From Sesamum alatum (lineage: Eukaryota > Streptophyta > Magnoliopsida > Lamiales > Pedaliaceae): a stretch of DNA of 64,000 bases. The stretch covers positions 11,545,193 to 11,609,192 of the forward strand of contig JACGWO010000010.1 in the NCBI GenBank assembly GCA_034509735.1. Reading direction: 5' to 3'. The notes below the pieces were generated by a model that was not told where the DNA came from, searched no databases, and was given only the letters and a program-made list of their open reading frames with translations. The translations under genes and the position numbers were made by a program. Below are positions 33,851 to 45,651 of this stretch, piece after piece (the first letter of the stretch is position 1; each line of letters starts with the position of its first letter).

Positions 33851-35845
33851 TGAAAGATTGTGGATCGTCCTGGGAAAATAGCGCGAATGCGGAAGCGCGG
33901 TATAAATTAAAATACGAAAATTAAACATGCTTTAATAAAATTAAAGAAACTCGTTCAAGGGGTGTACCCTTGAAGTTTCCCGGGCGTTCGGTGTATCTCA
34001 TGAATTAAATATCATAAACAAATCATGGAGGCCATAGGATTTGAAAAAATAAAAAGGACGAAAATAATAAATCGGAACCTACCGATTTTCGTTTTCGTCT
34101 TCTAACTGCTACTCGCGTTGTTCCCCAATTTGCTCCAAGTCTCCCGTTTGAGACTCTCCAAATAGTAACACGCAATCCACCCACGTATCTTGCACGTCGT
34201 GCTAGCGAACGAACAAGTAATATTTTGGAGAGGATGAATTAATAACACGTTATTGATTAACGGTATTAATTCTCCTTATCTCTAATGTTCCAAGAACAAA
34301 AGAATCAAGAAGTATTTTCTTGAGAGTGAGAGAGAGGGAGGTGGACGAGAGGGGAGAGAGAGAGAGAGCCGAATTGGTGTGTGTTGTGTGTGTGTTGGAA
34401 TTTCATCACTTTTTAAATAGTGAAAGACTAGGACTATATATAGAGGAGGAGTTCAATCCTCTTTAAACTCCAACTCTAAAGACGTCTATTTTTGACTAGG
34501 ATTTTGACCTAATCAAAGTCCTAGTCAAAGTAGTATTTGACCTAGTCAAATTAATCCTAGTCATCCATCTTTCCCTTTCAATCTCAACCATTAATTTAAT
34601 TTAATGGAATATTAAAATCCTATTAAATATTCCAAAGGCCAAATAAATAAATATAATAAATTATAAATATTTATTCTAGGCCTATTAAATTAATCCTCTA
34701 ATAAATCTAATTTATTAGACTAATTCCTTTTATCAAATAGTAGGAATTAATTCTCCAAGAAAATAAATGACCCGATTAAATCCAATTTAATCATTCCTTT
34801 TCTCCAATATTTAATTCTAAATTAAATACTTGAGATGTGTGGATTGTGTGTGACTCTTTAGGTTCACCTTTCAGCTAGACTTGGTCGGATTCCTAGAATC
34901 CGTCCATTACCATGGCTGACCATCTAACAACGGTCCATGGCACTAGAGACTAGGTGAAATTTCGGGGATGAACATTTAGGCTCTAACAGTACACTTGTCC
35001 TTCTATCTACGGTCTCACCACTTAGGGTCTAGGGCACGGAAAATGCAGGTACCCATTTTGGACCTAAGTGTCGGTCTGTCCTTACTAAACGCCGCAAGGG
35101 AAACCTTCCCTTCTGTTCAGTTACTGTGGCCACAGATTTTAGGGACAAGACACAGAGCATACATGAGACTCAACTGTCAATGCCTCTTGACAGGAGACAG
35201 ATCCTTTCTTGGAAACTACTGTCACTCTGTACACCAGAGCTGCACTAGACATGGCTTATGACTACTCAAGTGCTTCTTGGAAATCTCTCACCATATCTAA
35301 TATACAGACCTGATATACAGGTAAACTCAGCAGTTCCTCAAGTCAAAGGACTTGGCCTGTACCGTTAGAACCGGGAATACACGTCATACCTTGCTGACCC
35401 TACTTAAGGTCCTCCGTAAGACGGTTCCCGCGAGTCACTTCAGTCAGCTGCTCCCTAGCAGGCTAACCCACTAACAATGCTTAGACGACCTTCGTCACCA
35501 GTCGATGAAATACGACAGCAGATGCTTAGTGCAAGTCTCAAGGGGAATCTCGGTACCCATTTTCGAGATTCCTTGACTTGGAGATTTCCGGACTGATTCG
35601 ACGGGACTAATTTCATGGACTTACCTCCAAGCGTAGTCCTAGTCCCTGAAATAGGTTTTCAGTCCGTGGGCTTTGTTTGCGTAGTGAACAGATAGATATA
35701 AAGCAGTAAACTGAACGCAAACAAAGTCATGCCAAAATGAATTTCACTTCTTTATTCATTAATAGTTTATCAAAACACTGAAATTGTATAGACATAGGTT
35801 ACATTTTGCCCTCCAAGATTGGCTATATAGTCACCTATTCTAACA
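33851..35845 (-). repeat. Solo LTR, copia family 2, inside LINE zf-RVT
   Basis: A 1995-bp LTR in minus orientation bounded by TGAAAG (33851) and CTATTCTAACA (35845), with TCTTC duplicated at 33846-33850 and 35846-35850. LINE coding sequence continues on both sides. The core block is at about 34902-34953. Confidence 0.92.
34436..34560 (-). promoter_or_regulatory. W-box cluster and TATA box in a family 2 LTR (minus)
   Basis: On the plus text, TTGACT, TTGACC, AGTCAA, TTGACC and AGTCAA lie between 34490 and 34560. TATATATA lies at about 34436-34442, downstream in the element's own direction. Confidence 0.5.
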
Positions 35846-36351
35846 TCTTCCTCCTTAAGATAGCAGATGCATCTGGATGTAATGTTAATCCCTTTTCAGT
35901 TTGTTGTCCACAGGGATCCAGTCATTGATGAGTTTCCATGCAAAGATTGAAATTGTTGGACGGATTCAAGGTGATCATTGGGATTTGCAAAGTGCTTGAG
36001 GAGGTTTATGGTCCTTAGTGATCTCCCATGCTGATTTAGTATTAAAGGCTCCATTGGAAGATGGCTTCCAGTGCATATGGTCTTCATGATCAAGATTAAT
36101 AGGAATCTGCCCAATGATGTCAATAATTTGTTGAGGCACCTCCTACTGGAGTTTAGGGATATCCCATGCGTAGTCTTTCTAGTAGTTTTTAACAACAAAG
36201 TTGGAGGTATTTTGTTGATTTAATAGTTGCTGCAAGGTGCCCTATGGATCTACCAGTCCTGCCAAAAAGAAACATCGCCAACTCTGAGGCTCCAAAAAAC
36301 ATTCTTTTGCGTAGCGTGCCTGATCAAGCATAGTCTTCTCCAGATAGCAGA

Positions 36352-36712
36352 TGTTAGAATAGGTGATCAGAAAGCCAGTTGGATTGGCGGTTTTATGAAC
36401 TATTCGTCAATCTTTATAAATACAATATTATCCAGATCAATAGTGTAAGTATTCACCACTGGCATTGTGTTTGTAGTGCTTACTACTAATGTTGAACGGC
36501 GTTTCAATGTTACAACAAATGCCCACAGACCAATTGGATAACCCATGTAGTTGGGTTGCACATTGGATGACAGCTATGAAACCAACTTTTGAGGGTTGGT
36601 CTGAAACGTTCCAAGTCGAGGACCTTGAGACCGGGCATTGAGTGTTCCTATTGAGACTTGCACTAAGTATTGCATTCACTGGGTGAGTGCCGAGTTTCAT
36701 CGGCAACAGACG
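36352..36712 (+). repeat. 5' fragment of a copia LTR (family 3-like)
   Basis: Starts TGTTAGAATAGGTGATC within the LINE zf-RVT region and runs about 361 bp, to GAGTTTCATCGGCAACAGACG. It is then cut by a minus-strand copia LTR at 36713. The remainder of this LTR is not found downstream, so it was probably lost in the deletion that ends at 39874. Confidence 0.75.
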
Positions 36713-38926
36713 TGAAGGACAAACAGATTCGCCCTGGAGCGCGAGCAAAAGCGATGTTTTTTTGTTTTGAAAGAATTTCATATTAAAGCAATAAATACAA
36801 ATCATCAAGATCCAAAGGGATGTACCCTTGGGCGCTCATCCGGTCATTTGATATAGGATATGATGATAAAACGATGCATGTATCAAATAGAGCATAGATA
36901 TACATAAAAGAAACTACAAAAGTGTAAATTAATAATTACCTTTGTAGTTGTCTTCCTTGCACGACTATGAGTGTTGTTCCTATCTGGAAATACTCACCAA
37001 GTTCAAATGTATGAACTCTCTAATGAAATTCACACCACACCGGGAGAGATCACGTTTTTCTTGCTAGAGAAAAATGGATCTAAGAGGATATAGGATCCAA
37101 GAAGATACAACATTATTATATTAGTCTTTCTTCTTGATCTAGCTTTGTTCTTCAAGATGATCCTAGATCAATATCAATGAAGAACAAAGAGGGTAGTATG
37201 TGTGTAGAGAGGGGCCGAAAATTGGGAGAAAAATTAGAGAGTGTCTGTTCTTCTTTTTCCAAGAAAAAGATGAATTAATATTATCATGCTTTTATGATAG
37301 TATATACTCATATATATACTTAATTAATGTGAATATTGGAATGTGTCTAGGTTCATCCAAGGATGTCTAGATACATTCCAATGAATCCCACTAATTCATC
37401 AATCAAGCCTACCATCTCATAAGGTATGATTTAATCATACCAAATGAAAGAGGCTTGATTGGAATTGATTTGTCCCTTACCAAATGAGACAAGTCAACAC
37501 TTCATCAAGGCCATCCATGGGCGATTTTAAGGTTTCTAAAGAAGCAATTTTTGGCCATGCTTCTTTGGGAAGAAGTCCAACTTTCTCTCATTCCAAAAGT
37601 GGAATTAGCACATCTCTTGGCCAAAATTTAATGGACCGGATTTTATTGTAATCCAATTACAACACGCCCAAAATTAAATTCCATTGAATTTATGGCCCAC
37701 TTTAATATTCCCATTAATCTTTTAATCCAATTAAAAGATCCAAGTTCCGATTCTCTACTTAATCAATAAATCCCATTTACCAATTAAAACGAGGGCCCCA
37801 TATCCAATGGACAATCCATAAGTAATCCAATTACTCATTATCCTTTGAAATTGACTCGAAGTCAATTTCTTCACCTCCTCGGTGATTTGTGTGTGACCCT
37901 TTAAGTTCACCCTCAACTAGACTTGGGCCATGTCAATAGGAGCCCGTTACCATGGGTGGACATCTAGCAACGATCCATGATACTAGAGACTAGGTGAATG
38001 TTGGCGTGAACATTTAGGCGTTGATTCCATACTGGTACGGTTCTTCCGTCTATCGTCTCTCGGCCTTAGTCTAGGGTATAAAATTGGGTGTCGATTTCCA
38101 ACCTTGACTAGGCATTTATGTTTAATACTCGAGACTACGCATGCCTCATTGCATCGACACAGAAAATTATTTCCTGCTCGATCAACCACTGTGGCCACAG
38201 GTTTAAGTACCATGAACGTGTCTCCGAGTGCATAGGAGATACCCCTGTCACATACTAACAGGGGACGGATCCTCTTCTTGAAACCCACCGTCCTCGCTAC
38301 ACATTCTGACTACACTGGACAAGGCCTATAATGACCATCTTATAGAATGATCACCTCTATGATCAGTTCCAAGATACAACCATCGTGTCACGTGACTACT
38401 ATGGTTCCTTAAGTTTGAGGACTACTCCCGTACTATCGGAATCGGGAAAATCTAATCATACCGACCAAGCCTACATGGCCTCCATATGATGATCCCCACG
38501 AGTCAGTTAAGTCGTCTCGACCCCAGTCGACCAACCTATCAAGATCGTATAAGCATCTCACGCATGTCGCCGATGAAACATGACATTCATCCAATGAATA
38601 TGACTCTAGGTGCAAGTCTCTATAGGACTCTCGATACCATGTCTCGAGTTCCTCAACTTGCAACGTTTCAAATTCAATCCTTTATCAATTAGTTTCAACC
38701 ACCATCCAATGTGTGGCCCAACTATATGAGTTCTTAATCGTGGACTGTGGGCTTTGTTGTGATATATGTAAAACAACATTTAACATATGGAAAATGAGCA
38801 CAACAAAGAAAGTACCAATTGTAATGAACACTCATTTTATTCATTACATAATATTAGATTACATCAAGTTGTCAAATAGGTTACAAAATGCCAAACCTAT
38901 TGGTTTTCTAGTTACCTATTCTAACA
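36713..38926 (-). repeat. 3' LTR of the truncated copia (family 1-like)
   Basis: A 2214-bp LTR, low end TGAAGGACAAACAG, high end CTATTCTAACA. It is related to, but clearly diverged from, the family 1 LTRs at 43397 and 51247. It has the core block at about 37943-37994 and the 48-bp palindrome at 37335-37382 with arms ATTGGAATGTGTCTAG and CTAGATACATTCCAAT. Confidence 0.85.
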
Positions 38927-38941
38927 ATCTCCCACCTGACC

Positions 38942-39876
38942 TAAAGCCAATCACCCATTGACCTCAAACCCATCTTATCTAGATGCTGATTATAGGCAAC
39001 TTGCGACACGGGCTCAGTAAGTGGATATGCTATGTTTTCTGCCAAGCTGACTCGGTCCATCCGAACATCACATCTACTAACCATCTCTCTGAGTAGATGG
39101 TTGCGTCTAAGAATATGCTTGAATCTGGGATGAGATCTTGGTTCCTTTGCTTGCACTATCGCCCCGTTGTTTCCGCAGAAGATAACAATTGGCTCACGAT
39201 GCTAGGCACTACACCCAACACTTGGATGTAGTTGTTTATCCAAACTGCCTCCTTAGCAACTTCCAAAGCTGCTATGTATTCAGACTCTGTGGTGGAGTCC
39301 GCCGTGGTAGTTTGCTTGAAACTCTTCCAAGCAATCATGCCACCATTTAGTCTGAACACAAAACCAGAATGAGACTTGGCATCATCGTCATCCGACTGGA
39401 AGCTAGCGTCTTTTTAGCCTTCTAGTATTAATTGTCCACCACCGTAGATAAAGAACATGCCTTTAGTCCTTTTCAGGTACTTGAGGATAGTCTTGATTGC
39501 ATTCCAGTGTGCCTCCCCGGCACACGCCTGATATTAACTTGTCATGCTCAAAGCAAAAGCCACATCAGGTTTAGTACACTGGACAACGTACTAAATGCTA
39601 CCTACGGCTGAAGCATAGGGGTTGTCCAACATCCGTTTAAGCTCCTCATCAGTCTTAGGAGACTGCTTCTTGGATAGCTGAATTCCATGCCTCATACGAA
39701 GGAATCCTCGTTTTGAGTTCTCCATCTTGAATCTCTTCAAGACTTTCTCAATATACGAGGACTGGGCCATTCCTAACATCCTTCTAGATCTATCCCTGTA
39801 GATCTTGATGCCATGGATGTAGGATGCCTTACCCATATCTTTCATGGAAAATTGTGTTGACAACCAAGCTTTAGTG
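38942..39876 (-). pseudogene. Copia pol C-terminus: end of RT and RNase H
   Basis: Minus-strand reading MSTQFSMKDMGKASYIHG (39863 downward) through GMAQSSYIEKVLKRFKMEN and PYASAVGSI, then RNase H (TADSTTESEYIAALEVAKEA; SKHILRR-like FKHILRRNHLLREM) to the end MGLRSMGDWL at 38942. Frameshifts near 39590 and 39160 and several stops are present. It is homologous to the pol end at 45651-46600 but more decayed. Confidence 0.82.
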
Positions 39877-41135
39877 ACTCGCGGGAACCGTCTTACGGAG
39901 GACCTTGAGTAGGGTCAGTTACGTATGACTTGAGTTCCCGGTTCCAACGGTACAAGTTGATCCTCGGACTTGAGGGATTATTGTTTTCACCTGCACACCG
40001 TACCTAAATGTTCACACTACATATATTCACTTAGTCTCTAGTGCCATGGACCGTTGCTAGACGGCCACCCATGATAACGGACAGATTCCTCTCATAGGAT
40101 GATTGGGAGTTCGACCAAGTCTAACTGAAGGTGAACCTAAAGAGTCACACACAATCCCCACAGATAAGGTATTTAACTTAGAATTAGATTTGGAAAGGTA
40201 GAACGATTAAATTGGATTTTATCGGTTCTAATTTTTCTTGGGATGTTGATTCCTTTAAATTAGATTAAAAGGAATTTAACTAAATTAATAAATTGGATTT
40301 AATAGAATTAATTACATGGGCTTAAAATAAATGTTATTATTTATTTTATTTATTTACGACCCCATGGATTATTTAAATAGGATTTAAATATTCCATTAAA
40401 TAAATGGATGGTTGAGATTAAAGGGAGAGATGAATGGCTAGGATTGATTTGACCAATTCAAGGCCTAGTTTGACTAGGACTTTGACTAGGTCAAAATCCT
40501 AGTCAAAGTAAAGTTCTAAAGTTGGAGTTTGAAGAGGAATAGGATTCCTTCTCTATAAATACTCCTAGGGTTTCACTTTAGATATGATGATGAAAATTCA
40601 ACACACACACACACACACACACACTCCTCTCCCTCTCTCGGCAATAACCCCTTTTCCTAAGAAAATTATTTTGGTTCTTTTGTTTATACAATTGAACCTA
40701 AGGAGGATTGATCACGTTAATTCATAACTTTTGGTCGATCCATCCTCTCTAAATTATATAAACTTGATTTTTCACTAGCACGGGGATCAAGATACGTGGG
40801 CGGATTGCATGTACGATTTAGAGGTTCTCAATTCGAGATCTTGGTGCAAAACGGGGAACAACGCAAGTAGTGGTTTGAAGACAAAACGACAACCGGGTAG
40901 GTTTCTACGTTTTGTTATTTTCGATTTCTACAACCCTATGGCCTCCATGATTTGTATGTTGTTTATTTTAGTCATGAGATACACCGAATGCCCAGGAGGT
41001 TCAAAGGAACACCCCTTGAACGTGTAGTTTTAATTCTTGTTTAAGCATGCTATAAATTTTGTAATTATATTTTATACTGCGGTTCCGCAATGGCGCTCCT
41101 CCGGGGATGATCCACACGCCTATCATAGGCTTTTA
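39874..41135 (+). repeat. 3' fragment of a copia family 2 LTR (plus strand)
   Basis: Starts mid-LTR at GTGACTCGCGGGAACCG and runs to the LTR end just before the primer site at 41137. The core block is at about 40030-40080, five W-box motifs at about 40448-40508, TATAAAT at 40554 and an (AC)n run at 40600-40622. Its 5' 500 bp or so is deleted. It is the 5' LTR of the element whose leader follows. Confidence 0.85.
40448..40560 (+). promoter_or_regulatory. W-box cluster and TATA box in a family 2 LTR fragment
   Basis: TTGACC, TTGACT, TTGACT, GGTCAA and AGTCAA within 60 bp, then TTCTCTATAAATACTCC. It has the same order as at 24826-24940 and 63298-63412. Confidence 0.5.
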
Positions 41136-41136
41136 G

Positions 41137-42882
41137 TGGTATCAGAGCCCGGTTTGGTGTATAGGCCTAGGGTTTTATGTGTGTTCAAAGCATGAAAACG
41201 TGTAGTAGCATGATTTACATATTTCTTGATCTATGTTTTTTCAAGCATGTCGTTTTCATGTCGTTCTCATACATGAGTTCTTGGTAATCTTGGTATTTCT
41301 TGATTTCTTGGAAAACAGTGCAGAAATAATAAAATGGAACAAGTAACGGCATATGCGGTAGCCAACGGCTGACCGCGCGCAGTGCGCACAGCGCGCGCAC
41401 GCAGCCATTGCAGGCGCTGCTGGCCGCGCGGGCTGGATGCACGGCCAGGCGCGAGCGCATGCCGGTGGAGGCGCCTGCGCGCGCGAGGCCACCGCATCAG
41501 GCGCGCCACTGGCAGACATGCGGCCAGACAGGCTGCGCGCCGCGAATGGGCTGTGCCACCAGGCGTGCCCGCACGCAGGCAGCAGAGCCTGCGCCGCCAA
41601 GTGCGCGCGCACGCAGGCAGCGGAGCCTGCGCCACCAGGCGCGCACGCACGCAGGCAGTAGAGCCTGTGCGGGCGCCCTGCAGGTGCGCTCAATGCACGT
41701 GCGCGCTGAGGTGCCGCGTGGGTAGGCTACACGGCTGGGCAACGCGCACAGGTAGAGGTGTTTGTGCGCGGCCGCCCGGCAAGCGTGCACGCGGGCAGGG
41801 GCTGCGCGAGCAGGGACGCGCGCATGCAGTCAAGGGCCTGCGTGCGCGAGCAGGGGCGCGCGCATGCAAGCAGGGGCCTGCGTGCGCGCGCCCGGCCAGG
41901 CACGCCCTGTGCGCATAGGCTGCGGGCAAGGCCTGCCAGCCCGCCTGCCCTGGCAGGCCGCCGCCGGCCCCTGGCAGTTCCGATGAATTCTTGCTTCTTT
42001 AATTTTTTGAAATATTTTCTGAAAATTATTTTATTTATTTTTGCGTGCTTTTTTGAAGACATTATTTGGAAAGTTTTTTTATTTTGATGGTTTAGAATCT
42101 GAAAATTTAACTACTTTCAAATAATGAGGAAAGGTTTTCCTAACGAGAAAAGGGATTGCCAATATTACACCAAGTTTACATTTTTGACTCGTTCTCCTAA
42201 TTCTTTTATGGATGGTGTGATTGGATATCATGGATTATGTATATGTATTTATATGATTGGATATCATGAAATTATGTGCGTTGATTGAGAACGGATGATC
42301 ACAAGCGCTAGACCGAATGTATGGTTTAATTTTATGTTGGGCCTATGTGCCTCTTTTATTTTCTCCTCCTCTCTTCTAGTTGCCTTGGAATAATAAGGCA
42401 TTCTATCTCCCTCCAATTGTACTCCCCCTAGGTTTTCGCTGGGGTTTCTTTTTAAAATTATAATGAGAGTAGTATAGTAGTGAGGTAGTACCTTATTTTA
42501 ATTTCCATGGTGGAGATGAAGGATGGCCCAGAAGGAAAGCCCAGAATGAGGAATCTATGGTGTTCCATGGAGACCCGAAGGAGAAAGAGACAAAGGCCCA
42601 TCGGTATGTTGATGGGTTGCTATTATTAAATGTGATAGTGTAGGACCAACCTTAATTATAATGCATTATAATTATAATACATTATGGATGTATGTATGTA
42701 TGTATGAGATCTCTGTCATTAAAACTCTCACTTGGTTAGACGAAGTTGAATATTAGATGCTTCATAAATGGACTAGGACTCTAGGAGTTCGTCCATGCCT
42801 TCCATCCATGGCAAAGTAAGGAAGCTAGTTTCAATTGATAGCGTGGTCTCACGAGTCGTGGCACGACTATCGTACTTAAAAG
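41137..42882 (+). other. Copia leader with primer site and very GC-rich segment
   Basis: The primer site TGGTATCAGAGCCC is at 41137-41150. From about 41345 to 41985 the sequence is extremely GC- and CpG-rich, with repeated GCGCGCACGCAGGCAG and GGGCCTGCGTGCGCG units. It is open in several frames of both strands only because stop codons are rare at this composition. Typical leader text follows (GGGTTTCTTTTT, CCCATCGGTATG) with one CACGAGTCGTG palindrome at 42850-42860. A plus-strand LTR inserted at 42883, so gag is not reached. Confidence 0.75.
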
Positions 42883-43396
42883 TGTTAGAATAAGTGACCA
42901 GAAAGTCAATGGTATTGGCTGTTCTGAGAACCATTCGTCAATCTTTGAACAAGTAATATTATGTTAATGAATGAAGTAAGGATTCATAGGAATAAGTTTG
43001 TTATGCTTACTGCTTGCATCGTTTTAATGTCACAACAAATGCCCACAAACTGAAATAACATTTCGGGAAATTGGAATTGTGCTTGGAGGTAGGTTTATGA
43101 AATCAGTTTCGTCGAATCGGTCTGAAATACTCCAAGTCAAAGGAATTTCGAGACAGGGCATCGAGAATCCATTTGAGACTTGCACTAAGCATCTGCAGTC
43201 GCATTTCATTGACAAGTGACGAGGCTCGTCCATGCAGTGTTAGTGGGTCAGCCAGCTAGGTGGCTGCTGACTGAGGTGGCTTGCGGGAATCGTCATATGG
43301 AAGCCACTCGGCCTGGTCGGTATGACTTGTATTCCCGGTTCCGATAGTACAGGATTAGTCCTCGGACTTGAGGATCACGGCAATCCCTCACATACT

Positions 43397-45636
43397 TGAA
43401 GGACAAGCGGATCCGCCCGGGAGCGCGAGCGGAAGCGAGAAAGCGAGAAATTGTGCGTAAATTTAAATCTAATTTAAATATGCGAATTCCAAGGGGTGTA
43501 CCCTTGGGTGCTCAACCGGGCATTCGATGTAGGATGTGTAAATATTGAAAACATATATTTAAACACATAGGACATAGATATATAAATGAAATCAATCAAA
43601 ACGTAATAAACCGTTACCTTTGATTGTTTAGCGTATGCTCCCGGCTACTAGCGTTGTTCCTTCTCCGGAATGCTCACGAAATCCAAACGTATGGATTCTC
43701 CAAAGGTGATCCACACCACACCGGAAGAAACACACGTTCTTCTTGCTAGAAAAGAACGGGTTTAGGAAGGAATCGGTTTAAGAGAAGAACACTATGAATT
43801 AGTGTTCTCTTAAACTTACTTTGTTCTTCTTCTTGATTCAAAATCAAGTGAAGAACACAAGTGTAGGAGAGGGAGAGAGCACGAAAATTGAGAGAGAGGA
43901 GAGGATTTTTTTTTCTTCTCTTTTTCCTAGAAAAAGATGAATAATGAATCACTTATGCTTGGTGTTGTATATTCTCATATATATATACATAATTAATGTG
44001 ATTATTGGAATGTGTCTAGGTTCATCCAAGGATGTCTAGATTCATTCCAATCAATCACCATCAATTCTTCAATCAAGCCTACAAAAATTTATGGTATGAT
44101 CAAATCATACCAAAAGGGAAGAGCTTGATTGGAGTTGATTTGTCTCTTTCCAAAAGAGATAAGTCAACATACCACCTAGCATGAAACATGGCTGATTTTG
44201 CTTCCTCCAAGGGAGCATGTCGGCCATGTTTAATTAAGGGCAGAAGTCCAACTTCTTCCTATTCCAAAAATGAAATTATTTCTCCTCTCGGGTATAATTT
44301 AACGGACCGGGTTTTATCGTAATCCAATTACGACGAGTCCAACATTAAATCCAATTTAATGTCCATTTAAAATATTCCCGTTGATCTTTTAATCCAATTA
44401 AAAGATCCAACGTCTCAACGTCTCAACGTTTCAACTTTCCATATTTAATCGAAAATCCAATTTACCGATTAAACGAAAGCCCGATACAATATCGGCCCGT
44501 CCATCCAATAGACTTTCCCTGAAGTAATCCAATTACTTATTTTTATCCTTCGAGATTGACTCCAAGTCGATCTCTCAACCTCCTCGGTGATTTGTGTGTG
44601 ACCCTTTAGGTTCACCCTCAGCTAGATTTGGGCCCGTGTCCCACAAGGGCCCGTTACCATGGGTGGCCGTCTAGCAACGGTCCATGGCACTAGAGACTAG
44701 GTGAATTGGCGTGAACATTTAGGCGCCGATTCCGTACGGGTACGATCCTTCCGTCTACCGTCTCCCGGCCTTAGTCTAGGGTATGGAATTGGGCGTCGGT
44801 TCCCATCCTTGACTAGGCATCTATGCTTAATACTCGAGACCACGTATGCTTCATTGCATCGACACAGGAAACCATTCCCTGTTCGACCAACCACTGTGGC
44901 CACAGCTTCAAACAGCATGAACGTGTCTCCGAGTGCATAGGAGATACCTCTGTCACATACTGACAGGGGACGGATCCTCTTCTTGGAATCCACCGTCCTC
45001 GCTACACATTCCGACTGCACTGGACAAGGCTTATGATAATCATCTTACAGAATGATTACCTCTCGCCAGATCCAAGATACAGACGTCCTGTGCACGCAAC
45101 TGCCATGATCCCTCAAGTCTGAGGATTACTCCCGTACTATCGGAACTGGGGAAAACCAATCATACCGACCAAGCCTCAAAGGCTTCGATATGATGATCCC
45201 CGCGAGTCAGTCCAGTCGGCTCGATCCCAGTCGACCAACCCATCAAGATCGTGTAGGCGTCCCACGCCTATCGCCGATGAAACACGACACTCATCCAATG
45301 AACACAACTCTTGACACAAGTCTCAATAGGACTCTCGATGCCCTGTCTCGAGGTCCTCGACTTGGAACGTTTCAGACCCAACTCTTGATCAGTTGGTTTC
45401 ATGACCACCATCCAATGCGTGACCCAATTGCACGAGTTGTTATCCATGGTCTGTGGGCTTTGTCGCGATATAAGTTAAACACCATTTTAACAAATGTAAG
45501 ATGAGCGGAACAAAGAAGTTACCATTGGTGACGAATACTCATCTTATCATCAGATAATAATATTACATTTACATCAAGTTGTCAGATAGGTTACAAATCG
45601 CTAAACCTATTGGCTTTCTGGTCACCTATTCTAACA
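43397..45636 (-). repeat. 3' LTR of the complete family 1 copia
   Basis: A 2240-bp LTR. In element direction it begins TGTTAGAATAGGTGACC and ends TTGTCCTTCA. The core block is at about 44650-44701, the palindrome at 44004-44051 and a TATATATA run at about 43976-43988 just downstream of it in element direction. Confidence 0.92.
43976..44051 (-). promoter_or_regulatory. 48-bp imperfect palindrome and TATA-like run in a family 1 LTR
   Basis: Arms ATTGGAATGTGTCTAG and CTAGATTCATTCCAAT match at 14 of 16 positions around a loop holding CATCC-AA-GGATG. A TATATATATA run follows in element direction. The same structure occurs at 37335-37382, 51850-51897 and 57562-57609. A promoter role is inferred from position. 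Confidence 0.5.
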
Positions 45637-45651
45637 ATCTCCCACTTGACC
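45637..45651 (-). other. Polypurine tract of the complete copia
   Basis: On the minus strand, CAAGTGGGAGAT directly precedes the 3' LTR start. It matches the tract before 21899 and is close to the one at 38927-38941. Confidence 0.8.

Larger units (their letters stand above)
30850..36351 (-). pseudogene. LINE (non-LTR) reverse transcriptase remnant: zf-RVT and RNase H, split by two solo LTRs
   Basis: Three collinear minus-strand pieces: 36351-35846, 33850-33099 and 30982 to about 30850. The first shows LINE zf-RVT sequence (RVGDVSFWQD, then SAWEITKDHKPPQAL and SIFAWKLINDWIPVDNKL). The second continues AHFFIRNEASATVWNFF, then the RNase H domain (PPEGWLKLNTTDGASKGN, GISGAGGIVKDHNG, SNTYAELKAILRGLQL, FDFKLTYIFREGN). 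The third completes it (VANFFANKACRFQN). Stops and frameshifts are numerous. The upstream RT is missing, cut off at 36352 by another LTR. Confidence 0.75.
36713..39876 (-). mobile_element. Truncated copia element, family 1-like (3' LTR and end of pol)
   Basis: A minus-strand copia with its 3' LTR at 36713-38926, purine tract at about 38927-38941 and the C-terminal part of pol up to 39876. Everything upstream (rest of pol, gag, leader, 5' LTR) is missing. The break joins a plus-strand family 2 LTR fragment through the shared triplet GTG (39874-39876). The candidate left target duplication is AGACG (36708-36712). Confidence 0.85.

Noticed and set aside
41382..41918. Long overlapping open frames on both strands in the GC-rich leader
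   Set aside because: Arg/Ala/Cys/His-rich translations with no domain. They are open on both strands in several frames because stop codons are rare at this composition.
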